From Pythium myriotylum (lineage: Eukaryota > Oomycota > Peronosporomycetes > Pythiales > Pythiaceae), in assembly GCA_023091665.1 (NCBI GenBank), contig JALJCQ010000012.1, forward strand, positions 3,100,001 to 3,164,000: 64,000 nt of DNA. Reading direction: 5' to 3'. The notes under the pieces were generated by a model. That model was not told where the DNA came from and did not search any database. It saw only the letters and a list, made by a program, of their open reading frames with translations. The translations under genes were made by a program, and so were the position numbers. Shown here piece by piece: positions 18,684 to 27,344 of this stretch (positions within the stretch are counted from its first letter, which is position 1; each line of letters begins with the position of its first letter).

Positions 18684-19067
18684 ATGTTGGAAAATAAATT
18701 AATTAAACCTATCACCACTGACACAGATCTAGTAGAGTTAGCACGTTTGCTTAATGTTCAACTGAATGGTATAATAGATATTGGAGATGCCAACAATCTA
18801 CCGCATGAAGGATCTTATATTATCCTTCTCCGAAGAGATGATAGCACTGGTCATTGGGTAGCCATCCACAATGACGAGTATTTTGATAGTATGGGATGCC
18901 CCGCTCCCCTAAAACTAAACTTACAGAAGTACAATAAAATACAATACCAAGGTAGTCGAAATGACTACTGTGGCATTTGGGCGATACTCTTTATTTATGC
19001 GAGGCAAAAAAATCAACCTGAATTGCTTGAGGGGTTTATTGATTTAGATACTTCTGTTTCACTATAG
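18684..19067 (+). CDS. PLV adenain-like (Ulp1/C5-type) cysteine maturation protease
   Basis: 127 aa. The catalytic arrangement of adenovirus-type proteases is visible: His in STGHWVAI, acidic residue in EYFDSMG, Gln in IQYQGS and Cys in NDYCGIWAI. In PLVs, virophages and Polintons this enzyme cleaves capsid and minor virion proteins during particle maturation. It is short but complete for this subfamily. It is transcribed away from the MCP gene and its 3' end overlaps by 6 bp with the convergent fibre gene. Confidence 0.85.
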   Translation: MLENKLIKPITTDTDLVELARLLNVQLNGIIDIGDANNLPHEGSYIILLRRDDSTGHWVAIHNDEYFDSMGCPAPLKLNLQKYNKIQYQGSRNDYCGIWAILFIYARQKNQPELLEGFIDLDTSVSL

Positions 19068-19766
19068 ATTATATTTTACTTGATTGATTGTATCTTCTAG
19101 TGCAGCTACTTTATTGCTTAGCATATCAATATCACTCAAAGCCGTCTTTAAGCTTGAATGAAGAAGAGCGATGATTGGACTTCTTGATAGTGTGTAAGTT
19201 TTACCAGCCTCACTGACAAAACCATCTTCATCAACGTATTCTTGAGCATCAGAATCTACTTCAACCATGATTAACTCACCAAAATTACTTTTAATCAAGT
19301 CTTGAGCAATATACCCAAACTGTCTTCCATTAGGGTCTGACTTATAATTGAACTTCTTTGGATTGATAGTTCTAACGAATCTGTCAGCATATTGATCATC
19401 AAGTAATTCAATATGTTCTTTTTTTCTAAAATCACTGATAACATCTATTTCACTATTAACAAGAATACGTCCAGATGTTCTGATTGAAATTAATGAAGGC
19501 GTGCCCGTCGTTGAACCATTGGAAAGTCCAGGTCCTAAATAATAGTAATAGTTATATGAAGCATCCCCTGCTCCAGATCTGTTGACATGTAATGGATAGA
19601 GAGGAGATTCAGTGTTGATGCCTATGTAACCGCCGGCGCTGATAGTCATACGAGGCGAATCATCTGTCTTGAACGTTAAAAATGAAGTAGTTGAACATCC
19701 AACATAATACCCATTTCCGAATGATCCATTGTTCATGTAGATATCAAAAGTTAGCAATCTTAGCAC
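19062..19766 (-). CDS. C-terminal part of PLV fibre protein with S74 intramolecular chaperone domain
   Basis: The last 110 residues are a peptidase_S74/endosialidase-type chaperone: ISDFRKKEHIELLDD, then RTINPKKFNYK and GYIAQDL, then a trimeric coiled coil (DIDMLSNKVAALEDTINQV). In phage and viral fibres this domain trimerises the shaft and cleaves itself off. The upstream part is Gly/Ser/Asn-rich beta repeats with the LGINT/IGINTESPLYPLHVN motif common in such fibres. The frame continues the 19,744-20,712 ORF except for a one-base difference in an AAAA run at 19,746-19,749 (plus strand). That is either a real frameshift or a sequencing error. Confidence 0.8.
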   Translation of the reverse strand: MLRLLTFDIYMNNGSFGNGYYVGCSTTSFLTFKTDDSPRMTISAGGYIGINTESPLYPLHVNRSGAGDASYNYYYYLGPGLSNGSTTGTPSLISIRTSGRILVNSEIDVISDFRKKEHIELLDDQYADRFVRTINPKKFNYKSDPNGRQFGYIAQDLIKSNFGELIMVEVDSDAQEYVDEDGFVSEAGKTYTLSRSPIIALLHSSLKTALSDIDMLSNKVAALEDTINQVKYNL

Positions 19767-20712
19767 TATCTAATACTCTAAAACATAATGGAGTATCTGA
19801 ATTTACGTACATTTGAGCTGGCGCCGATGAAGAATTAATGCCTAATCTACCAGCCGAAGTTAGACTCATTCGATAACCACCGTTTCCGTACCAGTACATT
19901 CCATTAGGAACAGTATGGGCACTATTACCAGCGCCATAGTTCCAATTAACTACATTTCCTCCAAAAGTTATTTGGGTATTAGATGATGTAGAAGTATTTA
20001 AATTTTGTAGATATAATACATCCCCCGATCCGTTTAGGTATATTCCATTATAGGTTGATGTTCCATTTAATCTAAATTGAAACGTTGATTGTGGTGTTGT
20101 TGTGTTTAGCATCATCCGCCCATCGCTTAGTATAAGTAGATTGCTGCCTGATGTGAAACTATTAGTTACATTACTGTTAGAAACAAGATTTAAAGCCCCT
20201 AAATTACTGTAGAATTGTGTTCCTCCAGAACCTCCCCATGCTTGAGCGCCCAGTAGATATCCATTGAACCAACCAGTTTGATAATTAGTTGAGAAGCCTT
20301 GAAGCTTATCATTAGCTCTTATAACTTCATAATAACCACTGTTAGCCGTTCCGATTACTCCTGTTTGGTCGTATCCTGCATATAGTTGTAACATTGGAGA
20401 TATACGTTGAGTAGTTTGCTGTTTGGTTGCAATAGTTAAACCGGCATCATCGGAATCTCTAAAAACACATACTATTTCTTTAAAGGAAGTTCCTCCATAA
20501 AATCTTAAAGAATTTGAAGTTGTATTTCCCAGACCCATTAATCCAACTCCTGAAGAGCTCAGAGTCATCGCTTTAGATGCAGCAAATGTGCCAAGAGTCA
20601 GAGAAGTCAATGTTGAAACATCTGTGCTAACCCCATTCTGCTTATAACTACCGAAATCACATGCAGTTCCACTAACTAACGAGGTAGCATTGATCATGGA
20701 TCCTGAAACCAA
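19744..20712 (-). CDS. Middle shaft part of the PLV fibre protein
   Basis: 322 aa of beta-rich, Asn/Ser/Gly/Thr-rich sequence. It contains repeats of the type 'SKAMTLSSSGVGLMGLGNT' and ends with LGINSSSAPAQMYVNSDTP before the one-base frame change into the S74 part. Upstream the frame stays open to about 20,765 and reads ASQAVVLSSLKDITGLG, a unit also present in the N-terminal fragment (GSKALVLDSNRSITNIHG), which shows that the two pieces were one gene. Likely a receptor-binding or decoration fibre; substrate unknown. Confidence 0.75.
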   Translation of the reverse strand: MVSGSMINATSLVSGTACDFGSYKQNGVSTDVSTLTSLTLGTFAASKAMTLSSSGVGLMGLGNTTSNSLRFYGGTSFKEIVCVFRDSDDAGLTIATKQQTTQRISPMLQLYAGYDQTGVIGTANSGYYEVIRANDKLQGFSTNYQTGWFNGYLLGAQAWGGSGGTQFYSNLGALNLVSNSNVTNSFTSGSNLLILSDGRMMLNTTTPQSTFQFRLNGTSTYNGIYLNGSGDVLYLQNLNTSTSSNTQITFGGNVVNWNYGAGNSAHTVPNGMYWYGNGGYRMSLTSAGRLGINSSSAPAQMYVNSDTPLCFRVLDSAKIANF

Positions 20713-21259
20713 CCCGAGACCAGTAATATCTTTTAAAGAACTGAGAACAACCGCTTGAGATGCTACCGTTGCCTTCTGTAATTGGGCGAAGCCCCATTAT
20801 AATCAAACCGGCGTGTAACCACGAGTAACCGTGGGTTGTTCCTCAGCAAACTCACCGGTTTTAAGGACCCTAGTGAAGGTGCGCATCGAACCTTACCGAA
20901 AGTGTCTCGAAGAAAAGACACAGATGTCAAAGCGACAGGGGTCAGAAGCAAGTTACGTTCCTGCGATCCGGGAGACATGAGAGCTTTTGGTAATTTCTTG
21001 AAATTGTTTTGTCAGATCACGGTGGAGTACAGTGAAAGAGTCAAAAAGAGGGAGACGTCTCATAGTTTGTGCAAGCTTTTTTCGTTAGGTACGATTGTTC
21101 TTCCGGGAAGGATGATTCATCGGACCTGAAGAACAACTGTGGATTTGCACCTGTTTGTGTCCGTCAAGTGGAGGGATGTAACCAGGTTACAAATCGTATA
21201 CGTTGAGGCTTCCCTCGCTGTTGAACGTCTAGAATACAACTCACTTTGACCAAAATGCT

Positions 21260-21673
21260 CATATTCTTGCAGCTTCATCATGTCGACAAGTTCCAGACTA
21301 CAAGGGACCTTCCTTTGTCCATCACGTCCGTGGAGTCATTCCAGTTACGAGTAGGACGGGTGCATTGAACTCCAAACGAGATGGTCAGTTCAAACTGACG
21401 AGAAATGCCCTGCCAATCCGACTTGGATTTGCAGCCACTATACACAAAATCCAAGGCCAGACCTGTGATACTGTCGTCTTCAATCATAGCTGCGCCAAGT
21501 CGAGAGCGATGGCATACGTTGCTTTATTTCGTGTTCGTTCCAGAATGAGCATGTTCTTGTCTGCACCGATGACTCGTGCTCAGCTAGCTAAATCCGATCA
21601 AGCCAGACTCATCGACGACGCTGAATCCAAACGAGTTGAACTCGTCGAACGAGAGTCAAATGTCTCTCTGTGA
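21260..21673 (+). pseudogene. PIF1-family helicase C-terminal fragment (possibly Helitron-derived)
   Basis: The frame reads ALPIRLGFAATIHKIQGQT, the motif V region of PIF1 helicases ('P..lafA.TihKsQGqT'), then MAYVALFRVRS, the motif VI region ('yVAlSRv'). Only this last ~130 residues is present, upstream sequence is degenerate, and the end runs into the repeat-protein promoter. It could be the 3' end of a Helitron Rep-helicase ORF or of a stand-alone PIF1 gene. Confidence 0.65.
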
Positions 21674-21846
21674 TCTGAAGTCTGAGTATGTACGTCGTTT
21701 CGTCCCCCGGTAGGAGAGATAGGAGACCGTCACGCCCCCGCGCGCCGTGCCACATCCTTTGCAGTCTGAAGGCCGTGGACACCTACCTCCTCATTCCGCG
21801 ATCCGCCTCGCCCCCCACAAGCCACTCCGCCACCGCCTCCGCAGCC

Positions 21847-22251
21847 ATGGTCAAGCTCTTTCTCATCCTCGCGGTCGCCTCGACTGCCGTGCTCTCGAGC
21901 CACGTCGCCGCCGAGAGACAGACCTACGGCATGCTGGGTGGCCCCATGCTCGCGAACCACTTTGCGAAAAAGAAGGCCATGCTCATGGGGCTCACCGGCA
22001 CGGTCTCGGCGCCGAGCATCAACATGCCGTCGGTCAACGTCAACACGAACCCGTCGTCGATCAATTTCAACAACGTCATGTCGCCGCCGGGCGTGAGCGT
22101 GAACAACCAGGTCACGTCGCCGTCGGTCAGTGTGAACAACCAGCTCAACCCGCCGAGCATCAACGTGAACAACCAGCTGAACCCGCCAAGCGCGAACGTG
22201 ACGTCAACATCGACGACGCCTGGCGCTCCGAAGACGTTATGCCCGAGCTAG
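21847..22251 (+). CDS. Short VNVNN-repeat secreted protein (copy C)
   Basis: 134 aa. The same signal peptide and unique N-terminal block as copy A (with TYGMLGGPMLANHF), then only about five VNVNN units, then a direct join to the last residues (TSTSTTPGAPKT) and a stop. Compared with copy A, most repeats and nearly the whole Thr-rich tail are missing, as expected from recombination between repeats. The upstream 180 bp, including the TCATTCC initiator, is conserved, so it may still be transcribed although it sits inside the viral fibre gene. Confidence 0.65.
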   Translation: MVKLFLILAVASTAVLSSHVAAERQTYGMLGGPMLANHFAKKKAMLMGLTGTVSAPSINMPSVNVNTNPSSINFNNVMSPPGVSVNNQVTSPSVSVNNQLNPPSINVNNQLNPPSANVTSTSTTPGAPKTLCPS

Positions 22252-22666
22252 GGTGTGCCGCGCTCGCTCCGTGGGTAGAGCTGGGTGTGCGGATCTATCC
22301 GGTGAGTCCGCCGTAGAGTGCGGCGTTTGACCACTGGAGTGTTTGTATGTGGAACAAAGTGGCGGCTGTGGTCGCGCGTAGATGAAATGTCAAGTCAGAT
22401 TGTAGTATATTTCTATAGAATTGGAATGAAAGTTCATGTGTTTGCCAACTTACAGTATAGCCCCTTCCCGCCACCACGCCACCACGCCATCTTCGGGTTA
22501 CGACTGCCGTACACACCGCCTCGCGCGTGGGAACTCGCTACAACGTCAACACCCACCGCGTAGAACGGAAAAAGGAAAATGGATCGTTTTGCTGCGCATA
22601 AATGAAATTAAATTTTGCTGCACATAAATGAAATTTTACGAATTTTTGTACCGGTATAAACAGAAT

Positions 22667-23113
22667 TCAACGTACGACGTTCCCATTGGATAATATGCAG
22701 AAGTGGGCAATGGGGCTTCGACCAGTTAGCAGCCCAGCGCAGCGGTGATGCTCTCTAGTATTGATATAGTAGCTCTGATTGAATGTAGTTCCATTGAACT
22801 TAAGAGCTGGAATGTTTAAACCTGGGCCAGCCATATCCATTGTCAATCCATGTATATTTGTAATCGATCTATTTGAGTCTAAGACTAGAGCTTTAGATCC
22901 AAGCGCAGTCCCAGCAGTTACTCCAGAGATATAACTTAGATTGACAAGTGATCCAGATTGGTATATGTTACCAGTAATGTAGAAATCAGATGCATAATTG
23001 ATTCCATACTTTCTGTTATATCGTTGATCTGCAGTATTAAGCGTAAGAGTAGTATAAGCATCTATCCAATCATCTCTATTGTAGAGGGATGGAAAATACG
23101 TAGGTGGCAACAT
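22667..23113 (-). CDS. N-terminal fragment of the PLV fibre protein
   Basis: The ATG at 23,113 starts MLPPTYFPSLYNRDDWIDAY, followed by a tyrosine-rich capsid-anchoring segment and beta-type sequence (YISGVTAGTALGSKALVLD). The reading frame loses similarity to fibre sequence at about residue 120 and ends after NGNVVR, inside the inserted DNA. It is divergent from the ATPase gene, with 60 bp between the starts. Confidence 0.7.
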   Translation of the reverse strand: MLPPTYFPSLYNRDDWIDAYTTLTLNTADQRYNRKYGINYASDFYITGNIYQSGSLVNLSYISGVTAGTALGSKALVLDSNRSITNIHGLTMDMAGPGLNIPALKFNGTTFNQSYYINTREHHRCAGLLTGRSPIAHFCILSNGNVVR

Positions 23114-23173
23114 AATTTGTTAAACAGATAAGTATATATTTATATAATATATATTCGTACAGTTAATATAAAA

Positions 23174-23857
23174 ATGAGCTTAATACCAGATTTTGGTGGT
23201 CAACTTCCAAAAGAATTCAAAGGTAAAACGTATAAAGATATTGAGAATTTAGATATAAAGAGCTTATTTCGCATGGTGGTTTTGGGACCAAGCTACAGTG
23301 GTAAAAATAATCTTTGCTTCTTCATATTAAAAAATAGCCCGCATGTATTTAGCCATCTCCACTGCATTGTTCGAAATAAACACCAAGAGTTATATAACTA
23401 CTTAGAAGAGAAATTAGAGGGATTTGTAACATTCTACGATGCAGAAAACATTCCAGCAGTGGATTCTACCAAGAAGAACAAAGATGATACTTTAGAGTTA
23501 GTCATCATTGATGATTTTAGTAATGATGACAAGTTACAAAAAAACGTCTTCTCGCATTATTTCACTCGTGGTAGACACTTCAAATTGAGTACCATATTCC
23601 TAAGCCATTCGTGGTTTCGCGGGACCAATAAGATGATCCGTTTGAACTCAGAATATGTGGCAATTCTCAAGGCCAATTCAAAAAAAGATCTGTCTATGAT
23701 TCTCAAGGATTTCAATATTCCAGGCATCACAGAAGATAATTTTTATAAAGCTTATTGTCAGGCGACTAAAAACAAAGGACAGATACTATTCGTCGACAGC
23801 GTGAAACAACAGATTAGATATAATTTTGATAAAGTCATAGATCCAAATGAGTTATAA
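23174..23857 (+). CDS. PLV A32/FtsK-HerA-type genome packaging ATPase
   Basis: 227 aa. Walker A region at residues 38-45 reads GPSYSGKN and Walker B at residues 114-119 reads LVIIDDF, followed by the arginine/sensor-type region HYFTRGRHFKLSTIFLSHSW, the hallmark of PLV/virophage/NCLDV packaging ATPases. The enzyme pumps viral DNA into the capsid. The residue after the Walker A lysine is Asn rather than Ser or Thr, which is unusual because that hydroxyl normally coordinates magnesium. The frame is otherwise intact and of normal length. Confidence 0.85.
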   Translation: MSLIPDFGGQLPKEFKGKTYKDIENLDIKSLFRMVVLGPSYSGKNNLCFFILKNSPHVFSHLHCIVRNKHQELYNYLEEKLEGFVTFYDAENIPAVDSTKKNKDDTLELVIIDDFSNDDKLQKNVFSHYFTRGRHFKLSTIFLSHSWFRGTNKMIRLNSEYVAILKANSKKDLSMILKDFNIPGITEDNFYKAYCQATKNKGQILFVDSVKQQIRYNFDKVIDPNEL

Positions 23858-23898
23858 TGATTGTGCGTAGTTTTGATGCTTTTTTTGATTTGTTGGAT

Positions 23899-24262
23899 CT
23901 ATAACAAATTGATGTGATCCATGTGCTTTTTGGTTAATAGATGCCGTTTCTTATTTGCCATTTGTAGCTTGCTCCCACACTCACAAGTGAACATTTCTAC
24001 TTTTTTAGTTTTTCCCTCCAATTCAGCGATTTTAGTATCCATTTCATCTTGAGACATAGCTTTGATTTCCGCTTCAATAGCTTTCACTCGAGCAACTTCA
24101 GCTGGATCGGCTTCTGATTCCAACTTAGCAAGTCTGGCATTGATATCAGCGTTTGCAGCTTTATATTCGGCTTCAACTCGAGCTAATTCATCTTGTAGTT
24201 ACCTTCAATCTTGGATAACTCTACTTTGAGATTATCGAAAATAATATCAACTGCGGACATCT
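23899..24262 (-). CDS. PLV coiled-coil protein with CxCG...H...H zinc-binding tail (frameshifted)
   Basis: The ATG at 24,262 starts MSAVDIIFDNLKVELSKIEG. After one base change in frame near 24,200 the coding sense continues as a Glu/Ala/Lys coiled coil (DELARVEAEYKAANADI...) and ends with FTCECGSKLQMANKKRH and TKKH. The C-C-H-H pattern (CxCG, then HLLTKKH) is a small zinc knuckle seen in many PLV and giant-virus proteins. As written, the only long frame starts at 24,123 (74 aa). Function unknown. It is convergent with the ATPase gene. Confidence 0.6.
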
Positions 24263-24371
24263 TAAATTACAAACTGTGGATGGTATATTATAGTAATCTT
24301 TTCTTAAGATAAACGCTAAATTAAATATTTATTACGTAATAGATATATAACATTACTAATATACATCTACG

Positions 24372-25241
24372 ATGAGTACATCCACGATCGTATTCAATCG
24401 AAATTCTATTGTAAGTAACGGCTATAACAATCAGCTGCGATTTAACTTTAGTGGCAATGCAGTAAACTTTAAAAACCAAGAGATTTGTATTAGTAATATT
24501 CAAATCTACAACAGTAACTTCAACATTAATGGAACAGTTTACTCGAACAACACATTCAGTATTCAAGTGCCAACAGCCGCAACATATCAGTCGATTTCGA
24601 TTTCTCTTCCAAATGGGTATTATGAGTACACTGATATCAACAACTACATAACTCAACAGCTAATCTTAGCTCGAGCCTATTTGATTGATTCTTCTGGAAA
24701 CAACATTACATATATCAAAGTATCAGCCAATGCCACTTATTACTCATGTCAGATCGACCTATTAGCTACTCCAACTAGTTTACCAACTGGCTACACGCGC
24801 CCTGCAACTGGCTTATACAGCTCCGGAGGAACTGGTCTACCTACAGCCACAAATACTCCCAAGATTGTGTTATCTGGAAACTTTTGTAATGTCGTAGGGT
24901 TTAGTCCAGGAACATACCCAAGCACTACTCAGACTACTAATCAATCATTTCTATCTACAATAGCCCCACAAATTAGCCCTGTTAGCTCATATCTAGTCCG
25001 ATGCTCATTGGTGAACAATAAAGCTATGCAACCACCGGATATCCTTACGTTGTTTAGCTCTCAGGGGACGAGAGTTGGTCAACTAATTAGTATTAGCTAC
25101 CCAGAGTATGCCTGGATCAGCGTAGCCGATGGATGTTACAACAACATAACTTTAACTATTGTGGACCAGGACTTTAATTATGTTCGTTTTGAAGACACAT
25201 CGATGTTGATTACACTCTTAATTCGCGACAAGAAACAATAA
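24372..25241 (+). CDS. PLV minor capsid (penton) protein, single jelly-roll type
   Basis: 289 aa, intact. The start STSTIVFNRNSIVSNGYNNQ and the block NGYYEYTDINNYITQQL are typical of PLV/virophage minor capsid proteins. The whole protein is beta-rich with Asn/Thr/Ser loops and ends in a VRFEDTSMLITLLIR strand. Pentons close the five-fold vertices of the icosahedral capsid. The gene follows an AT-rich promoter with a TATTACGTAATA palindrome and precedes the 533-aa gene by 45 bp on the same strand. Confidence 0.82.
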   Translation: MSTSTIVFNRNSIVSNGYNNQLRFNFSGNAVNFKNQEICISNIQIYNSNFNINGTVYSNNTFSIQVPTAATYQSISISLPNGYYEYTDINNYITQQLILARAYLIDSSGNNITYIKVSANATYYSCQIDLLATPTSLPTGYTRPATGLYSSGGTGLPTATNTPKIVLSGNFCNVVGFSPGTYPSTTQTTNQSFLSTIAPQISPVSSYLVRCSLVNNKAMQPPDILTLFSSQGTRVGQLISISYPEYAWISVADGCYNNITLTIVDQDFNYVRFEDTSMLITLLIRDKKQ

Positions 25242-25244
25242 ATA

Positions 25245-25283
25245 ATATTCTATATTTTTTTTGGACTCCATAATATAGAATAT
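25245..25283 (+). promoter_or_regulatory. Inverted repeat in the 45-bp spacer before the 533-aa gene
   Basis: ATATTCTATATT (25,245-25,256) pairs perfectly with AATATAGAATAT (25,272-25,283). The right arm ends 3 bp before the ATG. A similar AATATAGATTCT lies before the small gene at 26,927. This may be a viral late-promoter element, or a terminator for the penton transcript. Confidence 0.45.
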
Positions 25284-25286
25284 ACA

Positions 25287-26888
25287 ATGTTTCCTAACTT
25301 CAGAAATTTACAAGATAAAAGAAATAAGCGGCAACAGTTGCTCCAACAGATCGAGAGAGAGCAAGAGCTTGAACGTATCAAAAACGAGGCATATGCACTG
25401 ACAGATTGGACTAGTGATCAAGCTAAAATGATGGCTGTAAGCCAAATTCCTTCTACTGCCACTGCATCCACTCAGACCAATACTAATACCATGTCAGGAT
25501 CAACGCAGACTGATAATAATACCAGTTCGGGATCTACACAAACAAATGACTCAATGGCGTATACAAATGCTGGAGCGCAAACAAATGACTCGATGTCACA
25601 AGCAAATGTTACAACACAAACAAATACATCTGCACTTGTGAGCACGGCAGCTCCAACGGATGAATCTGGTGATGTTAAACAACCCATTGTTGAGCCTCGA
25701 ATAAAGGTTGAACCTGGCATTCATGATGAACAAGCAGCTGCTAAAGATGAAATTGAGTACATATATGGGAAGCTGCCGCAGTTGACTGGTAAAAAGATTA
25801 GTCCTCTCAAATCAAATGGTATGCCTGACAAAGATACATTTATTGGAGCGGAAGGAAAGATTTACAATAGACGAACCGGAAAACCCTCTCGAAAAGCAGA
25901 TTTTTCATTTGATTTCTCTCAAACATTGAGTTATCTAAAGAATCTGCAAGATCAACTAGATATTAAAGATGAACCTATGTTAGAACAGCCAAATAGCGAT
26001 GCCTCCACAAATGTTACTGATGGATCAATAGAAGCGGAAGCAAAAGATCTTCTTAAGCAGATTCTACAAACAAATGATTTATCCAGATTCAAAGTTGTTC
26101 CAATTGGGAAACTCAAACATCCAAAAACAAATGAATTCTGGGAATATCCTAACTATCATGTCGATAAAGATCTCAACATAGTGGCTGATTCATTTGGAAG
26201 AAAGAATTACAACTCTATAACGTCCAAGATTAGTTGGGCGCATACATTATCACATTTTGTAAGTATGCTGAAGAAAAACAACGTAAGCTTCAAACAATCT
26301 AATCTATTTACTGGAGTTAAGAACAAATGGGATAGTCCGCTCGCATTGAACGATTTATCAGCATCACTGAACTATGCAAACAACAAAGCATCTCAACATA
26401 ATAACGCTACTTACTTGAAAGATAGAGTTATCCAGTTATACAATGACAATGATTGGCTTGTAGACTACAATTTACATCCTGTAGCTTTACCAAGAGGAGA
26501 TTCAAAAGCTTTCCGAGAAGCAGGTTATATTCTTGGAGAGTACGCAAAGATCTACAGAGTTGACAAAAATGGTAACATTAAAGATATATCTGAAAAATCT
26601 TCAAATACATTAGATAAAAAGGTAGATTGGGCTGCTACGTACGATATGATAATGAAAGACTATTACAGCGATATGTTTGGTAAGAACCAGATGTATGAAC
26701 CAGAAACATCAATGATTGCTAACAGACTTAATAACATTAATCTAAGTGGTACCGGTCTCCGAATCCGAGGAAGAAGATCTATGTTAAACAATGAGAGATA
26801 TAAACTATCTGGGGAGCTTCAATTAGGGAATAAAAACTCAAAGATACGCAAAGAACTAGAGTTGCTAAATCAATATGAACGGAAATAA
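25287..26888 (+). CDS. Large PLV protein of unknown function with Thr/Asn/Gln repeat region
   Basis: 533 aa, intact. Residues 1-40 are charged and helical (RNKRQQLLQQIEREQELERI). Residues 60-120 carry about six repeats of STQTNxxM/ANAGAQTNDSM type. The rest is mixed alpha/beta with two similar ~90-residue units, each with a KxxPxxxEFWEYPNYHVDKD-like or LPRGDSKAF...KIYRVDKNGNI segment followed by a Trp-Ala helix (KISWAHTLSHF; KVDWAATYDMI). This internal duplication suggests a modular structural protein. Position between penton and membrane-active protein suggests a virion component. No catalytic motif. Confidence 0.7.
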   Translation: MFPNFRNLQDKRNKRQQLLQQIEREQELERIKNEAYALTDWTSDQAKMMAVSQIPSTATASTQTNTNTMSGSTQTDNNTSSGSTQTNDSMAYTNAGAQTNDSMSQANVTTQTNTSALVSTAAPTDESGDVKQPIVEPRIKVEPGIHDEQAAAKDEIEYIYGKLPQLTGKKISPLKSNGMPDKDTFIGAEGKIYNRRTGKPSRKADFSFDFSQTLSYLKNLQDQLDIKDEPMLEQPNSDASTNVTDGSIEAEAKDLLKQILQTNDLSRFKVVPIGKLKHPKTNEFWEYPNYHVDKDLNIVADSFGRKNYNSITSKISWAHTLSHFVSMLKKNNVSFKQSNLFTGVKNKWDSPLALNDLSASLNYANNKASQHNNATYLKDRVIQLYNDNDWLVDYNLHPVALPRGDSKAFREAGYILGEYAKIYRVDKNGNIKDISEKSSNTLDKKVDWAATYDMIMKDYYSDMFGKNQMYEPETSMIANRLNNINLSGTGLRIRGRRSMLNNERYKLSGELQLGNKNSKIRKELELLNQYERK

Positions 26889-26926
26889 TATATAATATCT
26901 ACATCATAATATAGATTCTCCGCAGG

Positions 26927-27058
26927 ATGAAGACAATTCACGTTCGATTTCCAAATTTGGGAGGTAATAGCTACAATCAAGCAGCTAAGCAGAATGAGCT
27001 AAAGCTGATTACAAAAGTGAAAAAAATTATACAAAAAGAAGAAAAAAAAAGAACATAG
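26927..27058 (+). CDS. Small basic PLV protein (43 aa)
   Basis: ATG at 26,927, stop at 27,056-27,058: starts MKTIHVRFPNLGGNSYNQ and ends in a Lys/Glu-rich helix with KKIIQKEEKK. An AATATAGATTCT promoter-like motif lies 10-20 bp upstream. The start on 'HVRFPNLGG' plus a basic tail resembles small virion or DNA-condensing peptides. Assignment is only by position. Confidence 0.4.
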   Translation: MKTIHVRFPNLGGNSYNQAAKQNELKLITKVKKIIQKEEKKRT

Positions 27059-27065
27059 TGGCTTT

Positions 27066-27259
27066 GCTGGCGGACGTCCGCCAGCAGATGGCTTTGCTCG
27101 CCCACGTGAGCGAGCAAACTTTCAAACTCAAAAAAAGAAAAAACCAGCTAAAACATTTGTGTTAGAGTAGGCTTGCTCGGACTTATGTCCGGGCAGCTCA
27201 GACACGTGTCTGAGCAAAGATATGGAGATTCCACTTGCTGGAGAATATCCGCCAGCAAG
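27066..27259. repeat. Cluster of five GC-rich ~20-bp palindromes
   Basis: In an AT-rich background lie GCTGGCGGACGTCCGCCAGC (27,066-27,085, perfect), GCTCGCCCACGTGAGCGAGC (27,096-27,115, one mismatched pair), GCTCGGACttatGTCCGGGC (27,175-27,194, one mismatch), GCTCAGACACGTGTCTGAGC (27,196-27,215, perfect) and CTTGCTGG...CCAGCAAG (27,234-27,259). Most are set in a TTGCT...AGCAA frame although the stems differ in sequence, so structure rather than sequence is conserved. No gene is visible in 27,060-27,340. Confidence 0.8.
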
Positions 27260-27344
27260 ATCTAAAGATATGTAACGCTTGGAACACATTCTTCTATATC
27301 TATTATCGTATTCTCTGCATCTTCTTCATTCTTATCAGTTTCTA

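Larger units (their letters stand above)
20765..22680 (+). mobile_element. ~1.9 kb insertion of host-type sequence splitting the fibre gene
   Basis: Fibre coding sequence stops at about 20,765 and resumes at about 22,670. The intervening DNA is composite: 20,780-21,250 unrecognised; 21,260-21,673 a PIF1-helicase-like fragment; 21,660-22,560 a copy of the secreted VNVNN-repeat gene with its upstream and 3' flanks; 22,565-22,670 an AT-rich stretch with a repeated AAATGAAATT. Both edges carry TGGGGCTTCG (near 20,793 on minus and 22,700 on plus), which may relate to the insertion event. I could not find a clear target duplication. Confidence 0.6.

Noticed and set aside
27066..27259. CRISPR-like array of palindromic units
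   Set aside because: Units differ in sequence and spacing is irregular (about 10, 60, 1 and 20 bp). There is no constant repeat and the context is eukaryotic.
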